A stretch of 41,867 nt of DNA from JACCYQ01 sp036675565 (lineage in GTDB: Bacteria > Bacteroidota > Bacteroidia > Chitinophagales > Chitinophagaceae), in contig JAKFER010000063.1 in the NCBI GenBank assembly GCA_036675565.1, positions 1 through 41,867 of the forward strand, read 5' to 3'. The position numbers and the translations under genes are program-made. Below the pieces are notes generated by a model that made no database searches, was not told the DNA's origin, and was given only the letters and a program-made list of their open reading frames with translations. Within the stretch, counting starts at the first letter, position 1. Each line of letters starts with the position of its first letter. This document shows, piece by piece, positions 17,224-24,742 of the stretch.

Positions 17224-19737
17224 TTAACCCAAAGCCTGTAAATGCTGTTCAAGTTCCATTTCCGTCCTGATCAGCACCTCCCTCGCTTTAGAGCCCTGGC
17301 TGGGGCCTACAATTCCTGCAGATTCCAGCTGATCCATCAATCGGCCTGCCCTGTTATAACCCAATTTCATTCTGCGTTGTAATAATGATGTAGAACCAAC
17401 CTGGTTTTGAACAATCAATCGGGCGGCATCTTCAAAAAGTTTATCGCGATCCGAAAGATCAAAGTCTTTTGCTTCCATTTCCTTTTCATCCACGTATTCC
17501 GGCAATAAAAATGCATGAATATAACCGCGTTGTTTCCCAATATATTCAACCACCTTTTCCACTTCGGGTGTATCAACAAACGCACATTGTAACCGGGTAA
17601 TTTCACCATGGTGAGAAATCAACATATCACCTTTACCAATCAATTGCTCAGCACCTCCTGCATCCAGGATGGTCCTTGAATCTATTTTGGAAGAAACTTT
17701 AAATGCAATTCGTGATGGGAAGTTTGCTTTAATGGTACCTGTTATAATGTTTACCGATGGTCTTTGTGTTGCAATGATCAGGTGAATACCTACTGCCCTG
17801 GCCAACTGTGCGAGGCGGGCAATGGGCATTTCAATTTCTTTACCGGCCGTCATGATCAGGTCTGCAAATTCATCGACAACCAAAACGATGAATGGCAGAA
17901 ACTGGTGACCCTTCTGTGGGTTCAACCGGCGCTTGATAAATTTCTCATTGTATTCTTTGATGTTACGGGCGCCGGCTTCCTTCAACAGGTCATACCGGTT
18001 ATCCATTTCAATACAAAGCGCATTGAGTGTATTGATCACTTTTTTTGTATCGGTTATAATGGAATCTTCTTCATCAGGCAATTTGGCCAGGAAATGTTTT
18101 TCAATGACCCTGTATAAACTCAGTTCCACTTTTTTAGGATCGATCAAAACCAGTTTTAATTGCGAAGGATGTTTTTTATATAACAAAGAAACCAGGATGG
18201 CATTCAACCCAACTGATTTACCCTGTCCCGTGGCACCCGCCATCAACAAGTGAGGCATAGATGCCAAATCGACAATGTAATTTTCGTTATCAATTTTTTT
18301 ACCGATTGCAATAGGTAAACTGTAATTATTATGCTGAAATTTTTCAGATGCCAAAAGTGTTTTCATGCTCACTACACTCTTCTTCACATTCGGCACTTCG
18401 ATACCGATAGTACCCTTACCAGGAATAGGAGCAATGATGCGTATACCTAATGCCGCCAGGCTTAACGCGATATCATCCTCCAGGTTTTTAATCCGTGAAA
18501 TACGTACACCAGCTGCTGGTACGATTTCATACAATGTAACTGTAGGACCTACCGTAGCCATGATCTTTTGGATATGGATATCATAGTTCTTCAGGGTATT
18601 AATGATCTGGTTTTTATTATTTTCCAACTCATTGGGATCATGAACAATCTTTTCACTGCCATGCGTTTCAAGCATGTTCAGGTTTGGGTATTTATAATCC
18701 CGAAGATCTAACGTTGGTTCATATGGCGGCAGATCCTTGTAATCTTTTTCACCCTCTTCTTCAGAATCCTCTTCTTTAGAAACAGTTTTTATTTCCAATG
18801 GCACCTCTTCATCGATAGGTGGCATATTTTCGGCCAGGTCATGTGCGTGGGTTATTTCCTTTATGGTTTCTTCTTCGGTAATCCCGTTATCATACAAATC
18901 GTTTTTTTCTTCAGGACTTTCAACTTCTTCATGGTGTTCCACCATGGTCAATGGAAGATCCTCTTTTTCTTCCTGGATATACAAAACAGGTTTATCTCCA
19001 TTATTTCTTAATCCATTGGAACGAGGTTTTGCAACTTCAACCATCCCTTCATCCATAGGCTGAACAGAATCCTCATCTTCAATGTGAACCTGCTTAACCG
19101 GGCGAGCTGGAATTTTAAATACGGGGTTGAATTGCCAGATAATATAAGCCAGGAAAGCAGCGAATATAATAGCCGCCGTTCCGAAACTGCCAATGAAACT
19201 TTGCATCCACTCGCTGATCATTAAACCAACATTACCACCAAAACGGAAATCCGCACTTTCAAAAATGTAAGCCGTGGTAACCGAAATAACCAGCAAACCA
19301 ACGATGATATACCGCAGGTTTCGCCAGACAGAAAATACCTTTCTATTCAATAAAAAATTGACGCCTACAATAAAAAAGAATGTACCTAAAAGCAGGGATG
19401 CCACACCAAATCCTTCATATATAAAAAAATGGGAAACGTATGCTCCAAGGCGGCCCAAAAGGTTGGACACTTTCATTTCTGTATCAAAAAGGACTGCTGA
19501 GCCACCGGAAACCTCGCTAAAATCTTCTTTCCAGGTAAAAAAATAAGAGATAAAAGAAATGAATAAAAATATGGAGATCAACAGAAATACAGTTCCTGCA
19601 ATTTTCCAGGTACGTTCATCCCGTGCTAATTTTTTCAGATCAACTTTTTCTTCCTTCTCAAATTTCAGTTTGTCCGAAGCTTTGGTTGATTTTTCCTGTT
19701 GTTTCTTTTTACCCGTGGTTTTCAGCTTATTGGCCAT
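17224..19737 (-). CDS. ftsK: DNA translocase FtsK/SpoIIIE
   Basis: The 837-residue protein has a basic N-terminus, four predicted transmembrane helices (about residues 46-205), an acidic and proline-rich linker (about 215-350) and the motor. The motor carries Walker A GATGQGKS at 501-508 and Walker B in 'FIVLVVDEFADLIM'. A C-terminal gamma winged helix ('TSLLQRRMKLGYNRAGRLMDQLE') reads KOPS-like sequences and activates XerCD in known FtsK proteins. It pumps DNA at the division septum. I chose the ATG at 19737 (MANKLK) because a full promoter ends just before it; the frame runs to 19770. The promoter is at 19743-19772. Confidence 0.96.
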   Translation of the reverse strand: MANKLKTTGKKKQQEKSTKASDKLKFEKEEKVDLKKLARDERTWKIAGTVFLLISIFLFISFISYFFTWKEDFSEVSGGSAVLFDTEMKVSNLLGRLGAYVSHFFIYEGFGVASLLLGTFFFIVGVNFLLNRKVFSVWRNLRYIIVGLLVISVTTAYIFESADFRFGGNVGLMISEWMQSFIGSFGTAAIIFAAFLAYIIWQFNPVFKIPARPVKQVHIEDEDSVQPMDEGMVEVAKPRSNGLRNNGDKPVLYIQEEKEDLPLTMVEHHEEVESPEEKNDLYDNGITEEETIKEITHAHDLAENMPPIDEEVPLEIKTVSKEEDSEEEGEKDYKDLPPYEPTLDLRDYKYPNLNMLETHGSEKIVHDPNELENNKNQIINTLKNYDIHIQKIMATVGPTVTLYEIVPAAGVRISRIKNLEDDIALSLAALGIRIIAPIPGKGTIGIEVPNVKKSVVSMKTLLASEKFQHNNYSLPIAIGKKIDNENYIVDLASMPHLLMAGATGQGKSVGLNAILVSLLYKKHPSQLKLVLIDPKKVELSLYRVIEKHFLAKLPDEEDSIITDTKKVINTLNALCIEMDNRYDLLKEAGARNIKEYNEKFIKRRLNPQKGHQFLPFIVLVVDEFADLIMTAGKEIEMPIARLAQLARAVGIHLIIATQRPSVNIITGTIKANFPSRIAFKVSSKIDSRTILDAGGAEQLIGKGDMLISHHGEITRLQCAFVDTPEVEKVVEYIGKQRGYIHAFLLPEYVDEKEMEAKDFDLSDRDKLFEDAARLIVQNQVGSTSLLQRRMKLGYNRAGRLMDQLESAGIVGPSQGSKAREVLIRTEMELEQHLQALG

Positions 19738-19742
19738 GGCAG

Positions 19743-19772
19743 CAAAGATAATAAGAAGGCAAATGACCACAA
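19743..19772 (-). promoter_or_regulatory. ftsK promoter with -7 and -33 elements
   Basis: On the minus strand TTG (19770-19772), a 19-base spacer and TATCTTTG (19743-19750) match the Bacteroidota sigma consensus TTG-N19-TAnnTTTG exactly. The -7 box ends 5 bases before the ATG at 19737, so the transcript would be leaderless or nearly so. Confidence 0.7.
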
Positions 19773-19775
19773 CCT

Positions 19776-19834
19776 TATACCGGTTAAAAACTGTGTAATA
19801 CCAATTGGATTTTATAATGATTCAAACCGGTATA
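19776..19834. repeat. Nested inverted repeat in the ftsK/histidine kinase divergent region
   Basis: TATACCGGTT (19776-19785) and AACCGGTATA (19825-19834) are a perfect 10-base inverted pair. Between them, almost exactly at the centre, is the 8-base palindrome CCAATTGG (19801-19808). A further palindrome GGTATATACC spans 19829-19838. The left arm abuts the -33 element of the ftsK promoter, so a dual operator or a structured leader is plausible. Confidence 0.5.
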
Positions 19835-19989
19835 TACCAAATTCACCTGCATAAAGGCTTTACTGGAATTTTAGCAACACACATTGGCCTAAAACGAACT
19901 TCTGTTTAGCATAATAAAACAAGTGAAAGAAATAATTAAAACCATTATGAAACATTAAATTTGATACTAATGCCATTAAACCAAACTGC

Positions 19990-21924
19990 ATGCGGAAAAC
20001 ACCCTTTAGCAAGTGGCCCATCCTGCTAACCGGACTGCTTTTAATATTTTTCAGCAACCTTTTTTCGCAGGTGGCACCTTCCTATATCGATATCAGTAAG
20101 ATCAATGTTTCAAAAGTTATAAAGGATAGTATGCAGGTTTATCTTACTAACCTGGATACAGATTTAAAGGACAGCCTGCCCTATTTCCAATTTAAAAAAG
20201 GATCAACAATCAAGGGCGCCATTCCACCAGCGATTGTTTCAAAAAAGCCCGTTATTAAATTTTACCTGGTAAATCCAACCGACTCTGTTTTGAAAGTTTA
20301 TTTCACACCAGGATTTTATTTCAGGGATTATAAATTGTATGAACTAAAAGATGATGGGATCAGCGTTATCGAAAAAGTATTTCCGGGTGTAAAAGATAAA
20401 GCCTCATATAGTTTGCTTCAATTAAGAGCCCGGGACACGCTGGCCATTGTAGCTGAATTGTTTTTTGAAAAAACGTACACCAATATTTTAAAACCGGCGA
20501 TCATTAATGAATCACAGCTATTAACTTATACAAAGAATATAAAGCATATCCGCGAAGAGCTCAATATTGTTACCTACACTTTTTGTGGGTTATTACTGAT
20601 GATGATTTTCTTTTCACTAACCAGTTATTTTTCCAATTCGGCACCTGAATTTTTATATTATTCAGGCTATGCTTTTTTTCTTGGTTTCATGCTATTTACA
20701 AAAACCTTGTTTATTGGTGAATCAACCTGGATAGCCCGCTTTTTGGAATCGTATATGGATTTTATTTTGCAAAGTTTAGGCGTGATGTTCTATATGCTTT
20801 TTATGCAGCAGTTTTTGGAAACAAAAAAGCATTTTAAATTCCTTTTTCATTTGTATAATGCAGGGATAGTATTACTTATTGTTGCAGTAAGTGCCTTTTC
20901 CTATTTTCATTTTTTTACCAATGATTTTGGAACAGAATTATTTATTGAAACGATAACCAAAGCGCTGTTACTGTTGATGGCAGTAATTTTTATCATTTAT
21001 GGATTCAAAAATTGGCAACATAAAATTTTAAGATACCTGGTCTATGGAAACCTTTTGTTGTTTTTATTTTCTCTGATCTCCCAGCTAAACATAACTTTTA
21101 AAATCATCAACCCGGAGGTTCCATCAATATTTACATCATCCTTATTTTATTACGAATTAGGATTGTTTCTTGAGTTGGTCTTGTTTCTTGCCGCATTAAA
21201 TTATAAGAACCGGCTTAATATCATTGCGCAGACAAAAGAAAGACTTCGGTTAAAATCTGAAAACCAGTTAAAGGAAGTTGAAAAAGAATTAGCTGTTTAT
21301 AAGGCCCAGCAGGAAGAAAGAAACCGAATTTCTCTTGATATGCATGATGAATTGGGTTCGGGTATGACGGCCATTCGTTTGATGAGTGAAATAGCCAGGA
21401 AAAAAATGGATGGAAAGATTCCGGTAGAAATTGACCGGATATCTAATTCAGCCAATGAATTACTGAATAAAATGAATGCAATCATCTGGAGTATGAATAG
21501 TCGTAATGACACGGTTGATAACCTGGTTTCATATATCCGCGAATATGTAATTGAATATTTTGAAAACACCAATATCATTGGGAAGGTAAATGCCAAAACC
21601 TGCAATGTCAATAAGGTGATCCTGGGTGATAAAAGACGTAATATCTTTTTATGCGTAAAGGAAACGATTACCAATATTGTAAAACACTCCAATGCAACAG
21701 TTGCTGAAATAAATATCAATTGTAATGACGATAAACTCGTTATTCAATTTTATGATAATGGGGTAGGAATCGATCTAGACAATATCAGGCAGTTTAGTAA
21801 CGGTTTACAAAGTCTTGAAAACAGGATGAAAAAAATTGGAGGAAGTTTTCATATAGAAAAAAATAACGGAACCGTTACCATCCTGGAACTTCCCATTACT
21901 TCAGAGCCTTCCACACTCCAATAA
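19990..21924 (+). CDS. 7TM (7TMR-DISM-like) sensor histidine kinase, HisKA_3/NarX type
   Basis: The 644-residue protein has a signal peptide ('LLLIFFSNLFSQ'), an extracytoplasmic beta-rich domain of about 150 residues and seven predicted transmembrane helices (about 190-405). A coiled coil leads to a HisKA_3 dimerisation/phosphoacceptor box with His452 in 'ISLDMHDELGSG'. An HATPase domain follows: N-box 'KETITNIVKHSN', G-box 'DNGVGID'. This domain order matches 7TMR-DISM sensors that signal to NarL/LuxR-type response regulators. No regulator gene is adjacent, so the partner must be elsewhere. The last 29 bases overlap the convergent DUF423 gene. Confidence 0.9.
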   Translation: MRKTPFSKWPILLTGLLLIFFSNLFSQVAPSYIDISKINVSKVIKDSMQVYLTNLDTDLKDSLPYFQFKKGSTIKGAIPPAIVSKKPVIKFYLVNPTDSVLKVYFTPGFYFRDYKLYELKDDGISVIEKVFPGVKDKASYSLLQLRARDTLAIVAELFFEKTYTNILKPAIINESQLLTYTKNIKHIREELNIVTYTFCGLLLMMIFFSLTSYFSNSAPEFLYYSGYAFFLGFMLFTKTLFIGESTWIARFLESYMDFILQSLGVMFYMLFMQQFLETKKHFKFLFHLYNAGIVLLIVAVSAFSYFHFFTNDFGTELFIETITKALLLLMAVIFIIYGFKNWQHKILRYLVYGNLLLFLFSLISQLNITFKIINPEVPSIFTSSLFYYELGLFLELVLFLAALNYKNRLNIIAQTKERLRLKSENQLKEVEKELAVYKAQQEERNRISLDMHDELGSGMTAIRLMSEIARKKMDGKIPVEIDRISNSANELLNKMNAIIWSMNSRNDTVDNLVSYIREYVIEYFENTNIIGKVNAKTCNVNKVILGDKRRNIFLCVKETITNIVKHSNATVAEININCNDDKLVIQFYDNGVGIDLDNIRQFSNGLQSLENRMKKIGGSFHIEKNNGTVTILELPITSEPSTLQ

Positions 21925-22288
21925 ACATCATCAGCCATCCTGCAACAAAAAATAAACCGCCAAAAGGAGTTATGATGCCAATCCCGGAAAGTCCGACGGT
22001 ATTTTTTGCTTTTAATAAAGTGAGTAGATACAAAGACCCTGAAAAAAGCAAAATACCAATGATAAAACAAATCCCCGCCCATTTCATAATTCCACTATCT
22101 GCTTTTTCAAACAACATACCTGCAAATATCAGTGCCAATGCATGATACATTTGATATTGAACACCGGTTTGAAAGGTGGTAACCGTTTCTGGAGGAACAA
22201 TCTTTTTTAGTCCATGCGCACCAAAGGCACCTAATATTACCGCAAGTCCTGCAAGGAAAGTACCAGTCATTACAAATACACTATGCAT
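21896..22288 (-). CDS. DUF423 (YgdD/TMEM256-like) small membrane protein
   Basis: The 130-residue product has four hydrophobic helices and the family signature 'LAVILGAFGAHGLKKI' near residue 15, followed by 'FQTGVQYQMYHALALIFAGM' and a C-terminal 'TPFGGLFFVAGWLMMF'. DUF423 proteins are short inner-membrane proteins of unknown function. It begins 7 bases after the shikimate kinase stop and is probably co-transcribed with aroK. Its 3' end runs 29 bases into the convergent histidine kinase gene, so the two transcripts would be complementary there. Confidence 0.9.
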   Translation of the reverse strand: MHSVFVMTGTFLAGLAVILGAFGAHGLKKIVPPETVTTFQTGVQYQMYHALALIFAGMLFEKADSGIMKWAGICFIIGILLFSGSLYLLTLLKAKNTVGLSGIGIITPFGGLFFVAGWLMMFIGVWKALK

Positions 22289-22294
22289 TGAAAA

Positions 22295-22813
22295 TTATTT
22301 TTTTTTCTCTGTCTTAAATAATTGCTGAACAAAATTTTCGGGTGTAATGTTTTCTTCATCGATGATCACCGTGGCCTGCTCGTAATAAATCTTACGGTCA
22401 GAAAATTTCTTTATTATATAACCACGCACCTGTTCATCCGTAAGCCCTCTTAATAATGGCCTTTTATCCCTGTCTTTCAATAACCGCTGGTGCATTGTAT
22501 CGATTGAACTGCTAATCCATACGGTAGTTCCAGATTTATTCATATAATCGATATTGTTATAATAACAAGGCGTGCCGCCACCACATGCCATTAAAAATGT
22601 ATCATGACTTTCGGAAATAATATGCAAAACTTCTTTTTCTTTTCGTCGAAAATATTCTTCTCCATGATGTAGAAAAATTTCACTGATCGTACGGCCTTCT
22701 GCAGCCTCTACCTGTTCATCCAGGTCAAAAAATGGAACATCCAGTTTTCGGCTGATACTCTTACCCCAATGGGTCTTTCCCGAACTCATAAAACCAATCA
22801 GATAAATTTTCAT
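22295..22813 (-). CDS. aroK: Shikimate kinase
   Basis: AroK phosphorylates shikimate at the 3-hydroxyl using ATP, the fifth step towards chorismate and the aromatic amino acids. The 172-residue protein has the P-loop GFMSSGKT at residues 7-14, the shikimate-binding 'FFDLDEQVE' with its aspartates, the 'ISEIFLHHGEEYFRRKE' helix with the conserved Arg, and the glycine-rich 'ACGGGTPCY' loop. The LID region 'RPLL' is also present. It is cytoplasmic and of standard length. It is followed closely by DUF423, and a tandem-repeat spacer separates it from the upstream acyl-CoA dehydrogenase gene. Confidence 0.95.
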   Translation of the reverse strand: MKIYLIGFMSSGKTHWGKSISRKLDVPFFDLDEQVEAAEGRTISEIFLHHGEEYFRRKEKEVLHIISESHDTFLMACGGGTPCYYNNIDYMNKSGTTVWISSSIDTMHQRLLKDRDKRPLLRGLTDEQVRGYIIKKFSDRKIYYEQATVIIDEENITPENFVQQLFKTEKKK

Positions 22814-22823
22814 ATCCGTTTTT

Positions 22824-22925
22824 GTTTAGTTGTTTAGATGTTTAGTTGTTTAGTCATTTGAATATCAAAATTCATGGTCTCTTGTTTCTATTTCAATCAA
22901 CTAATCAACCATTCAACTAATCAAC
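22824..22925. repeat. Intergenic tandem and direct repeats able to form an imperfect hairpin
   Basis: Four tandem octamers of the form GTTTAGNN lie at 22824-22855. On the other side a 13-base unit TCAACTAATCAAC occurs twice, at 22897-22909 and 22913-22925. The G/T-rich block is roughly complementary to the A/C-rich block, so the transcript could fold. It fills the gap between the acyl-CoA dehydrogenase and shikimate kinase genes and abuts the former's stop codon. Confidence 0.7.
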
Positions 22926-24110
22926 TTACTTAAATGCATCCAGCCCCGTTACATCCATACCGGTGATGAGTAAGTGAATATCATGTGTTCCTTCATAAGT
23001 GATCACGCTTTCCAGGTTCATCATGTGACGCATCACCGGGTATTCCCCTGTAATTCCCATTCCACCCAGCATCTGGCGTGCATCGCGACAAATATTTGTT
23101 GCAATTTCACAACCATTTCTTTTAGCCATACTAACCTGCTGTGGTGTTGCTTTTCCTTCATCCATTAATACACCTAAGCGCCAGTTCATTAATTGTGCTT
23201 TTGTGATTTCTGTAAGCATCTCAGCCAGTTTTTTCTGTTGTAATTGGAAACCACCAATGGGTCTGCCAAATTGCACTCTTTCTTTACTATATCGAAGCGC
23301 AGTATCATAGCAATCCATTGCTGCACCTACAGTTCCCCATGCAATTCCATAACGGGCTTTTGTTAAACAACCCAATGGACCTTTTAAACCTTTTACATTT
23401 GGTAAAATATTTTCTTTAGGAACCTTTACATTATCAAAAACCAATTCCCCGGTTGCGGATGCCCGTAAGCTCCATTTTCCATGGGTTGTTGGCGTACTAA
23501 AACCCTCCATTCCCCGCTCCACGATAATTCCTTTTATTTCATTGTCTTCATTTCTTGCCCAAACAACAGCTACCTGGCTGAAAGGCGCATTACTGATCCA
23601 CATTTTAGAACCATTCAGAATCACATGATCACCATCTTCTTTTATATTCGTGAGCATTCCTGCCGGATTACTTCCATGATCGGGCTCTGTTAAACCAAAA
23701 CATCCAAGCCATTCACCACTGGCCAGTTTGGGTAAATATTTTTTTCGTTGTTCCTCACTTCCATAAGCATAAATTGGATACATCACCAGCGATCCCTGGA
23801 CAGATGCGGTAGATCGTACTCCACTGTCCCCACGTTCCAACTCCTGCATCATCAGTCCGTAACTTACATGGTCCAGTCCACCACCGCCATATTCTGTTGG
23901 GACAGTAGGACCAAAACATCCCAGGTCACCCATTTGCTTAATGATCTGTTCCGGAAATTCTGCTTTTTGTGCATAATCTTCAATTATCGGGGAAATTTCC
24001 TTTTTTACATAATTGCGAACGGTTTCGCGGATTAACTTTTGTTCATCAGTCAATAATTCATCTACATTAAAATAATCAGGACTTGTAAAAACATCTGTAC
24101 GGGCAGCCAT
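22926..24110 (-). CDS. gcdH: Glutaryl-CoA dehydrogenase (acyl-CoA dehydrogenase family)
   Basis: The enzyme oxidises and decarboxylates glutaryl-CoA to crotonyl-CoA, using FAD and an electron-transfer flavoprotein, in lysine and tryptophan breakdown. The 394-residue protein has the full acyl-CoA dehydrogenase fold. The 'GCFGLTEPDHGSNPAGM' FAD/substrate block and 'ILNGSKMWISNA' are both present. The catalytic base is Glu373 in 'ITYEGTHDIH', the arrangement of human GCDH rather than that of short- or medium-chain enzymes. Its presence a few kilobases from the kynurenine cluster fits a route through 2-oxoadipate. A TACCTTTG -7-like element is 41 bases upstream of the ATG. Confidence 0.88.
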   Translation of the reverse strand: MAARTDVFTSPDYFNVDELLTDEQKLIRETVRNYVKKEISPIIEDYAQKAEFPEQIIKQMGDLGCFGPTVPTEYGGGGLDHVSYGLMMQELERGDSGVRSTASVQGSLVMYPIYAYGSEEQRKKYLPKLASGEWLGCFGLTEPDHGSNPAGMLTNIKEDGDHVILNGSKMWISNAPFSQVAVVWARNEDNEIKGIIVERGMEGFSTPTTHGKWSLRASATGELVFDNVKVPKENILPNVKGLKGPLGCLTKARYGIAWGTVGAAMDCYDTALRYSKERVQFGRPIGGFQLQQKKLAEMLTEITKAQLMNWRLGVLMDEGKATPQQVSMAKRNGCEIATNICRDARQMLGGMGITGEYPVMRHMMNLESVITYEGTHDIHLLITGMDVTGLDAFK

Positions 24111-24151
24111 AAAAGTTTTGCAGATTTTCTGTGAATGAATAATTAAAGGTG

Positions 24152-24159
24152 CAAAGGTA
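24152..24159 (-). promoter_or_regulatory. Possible -7 element of the glutaryl-CoA dehydrogenase gene
   Basis: TACCTTTG on the minus strand fits TAnnTTTG and lies 41 bases before the ATG at 24110. The -33 position is a T-run without a clear TTG. Confidence 0.4.
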
Positions 24160-24274
24160 AACGGATAACGCTAAGCAGAAAAAAGTTAATACAGATAACT
24201 GTTTCTTCGGAATTTCTAAAGAAAATATTGGTTGAATTTTTTAAAATTATCTACATTGTCTGAAATTTTTTAGC

Positions 24275-24682
24275 ATGAAAAGAATAATCTATTCAACCAT
24301 ACTGATTATGATAGTGGGATCATCTGCCCAGGCTCAGGATAAACCAGCAGCAGAACAAATAAAACGCTATTGGTTTGTGATGTTATTGAGGGGTGATAAT
24401 CGTTCGCATGATTCTTTAACGGCAGCTAAATTGCAAAAAGGGCACATGGATAATATTGGCAGATTATATTATGAAGGGAAATTAAAAGTTGCAGGGCCAT
24501 TTGGCGATAATGGAGACTGGCGGGGTATTTTTATTTTTGATGCAGAAACAAAAGAAGAGGTGGATAGCCTGCTGAAAACCGATTCTGCTATTGCTGCAGG
24601 AAGACTGAAATATGATATCCGTCCATGGTATACTGCACCAATGGGAAGCTTTGTACCCGGCAAACCTAAAAAAGAAGATTAA
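24275..24682 (+). CDS. Exported YCII-domain protein
   Basis: The 135-residue product has a signal peptide (residues 1-21, ending 'SSAQAQ') followed by a YCII/YciI-type ferredoxin-like domain. The conserved core can be seen as 'YWFVMLLRGDN', 'KGHMDNIGRLYYEGKLKVAGPFG' and 'GIFIFDAETKEEV', with the His that is usually conserved in the family. Most YCII proteins are small cytoplasmic enzymes or binding proteins, so an exported version is less usual. The function is not known. It is followed by a strong terminator and convergent with the S9 peptidase gene. No co-transcribed partner is seen. Confidence 0.8.
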   Translation: MKRIIYSTILIMIVGSSAQAQDKPAAEQIKRYWFVMLLRGDNRSHDSLTAAKLQKGHMDNIGRLYYEGKLKVAGPFGDNGDWRGIFIFDAETKEEVDSLLKTDSAIAAGRLKYDIRPWYTAPMGSFVPGKPKKED

Positions 24683-24695
24683 AAAATATTTACAC

Positions 24696-24733
24696 AAAAA
24701 GAAAGCCCCCGAAATTCGTGGGCTTTCTTTTTT
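24696..24733. terminator. Bidirectional rho-independent terminator
   Basis: AAAAAGAAAGCCC (24696-24708) pairs with GGGCTTTCTTTTT (24720-24732), with a short inner CGA/TCG stem. T-runs flank it on both strands. It lies between the convergent YCII and S9 peptidase genes. Confidence 0.9.
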
Positions 24734-24742
24734 CAATGAATT

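Noticed and set aside
21297..21719. A 140-codon minus-strand frame
   Set aside because: Antisense to the phosphoacceptor and ATPase domains of the histidine kinase, which are clearly coding.
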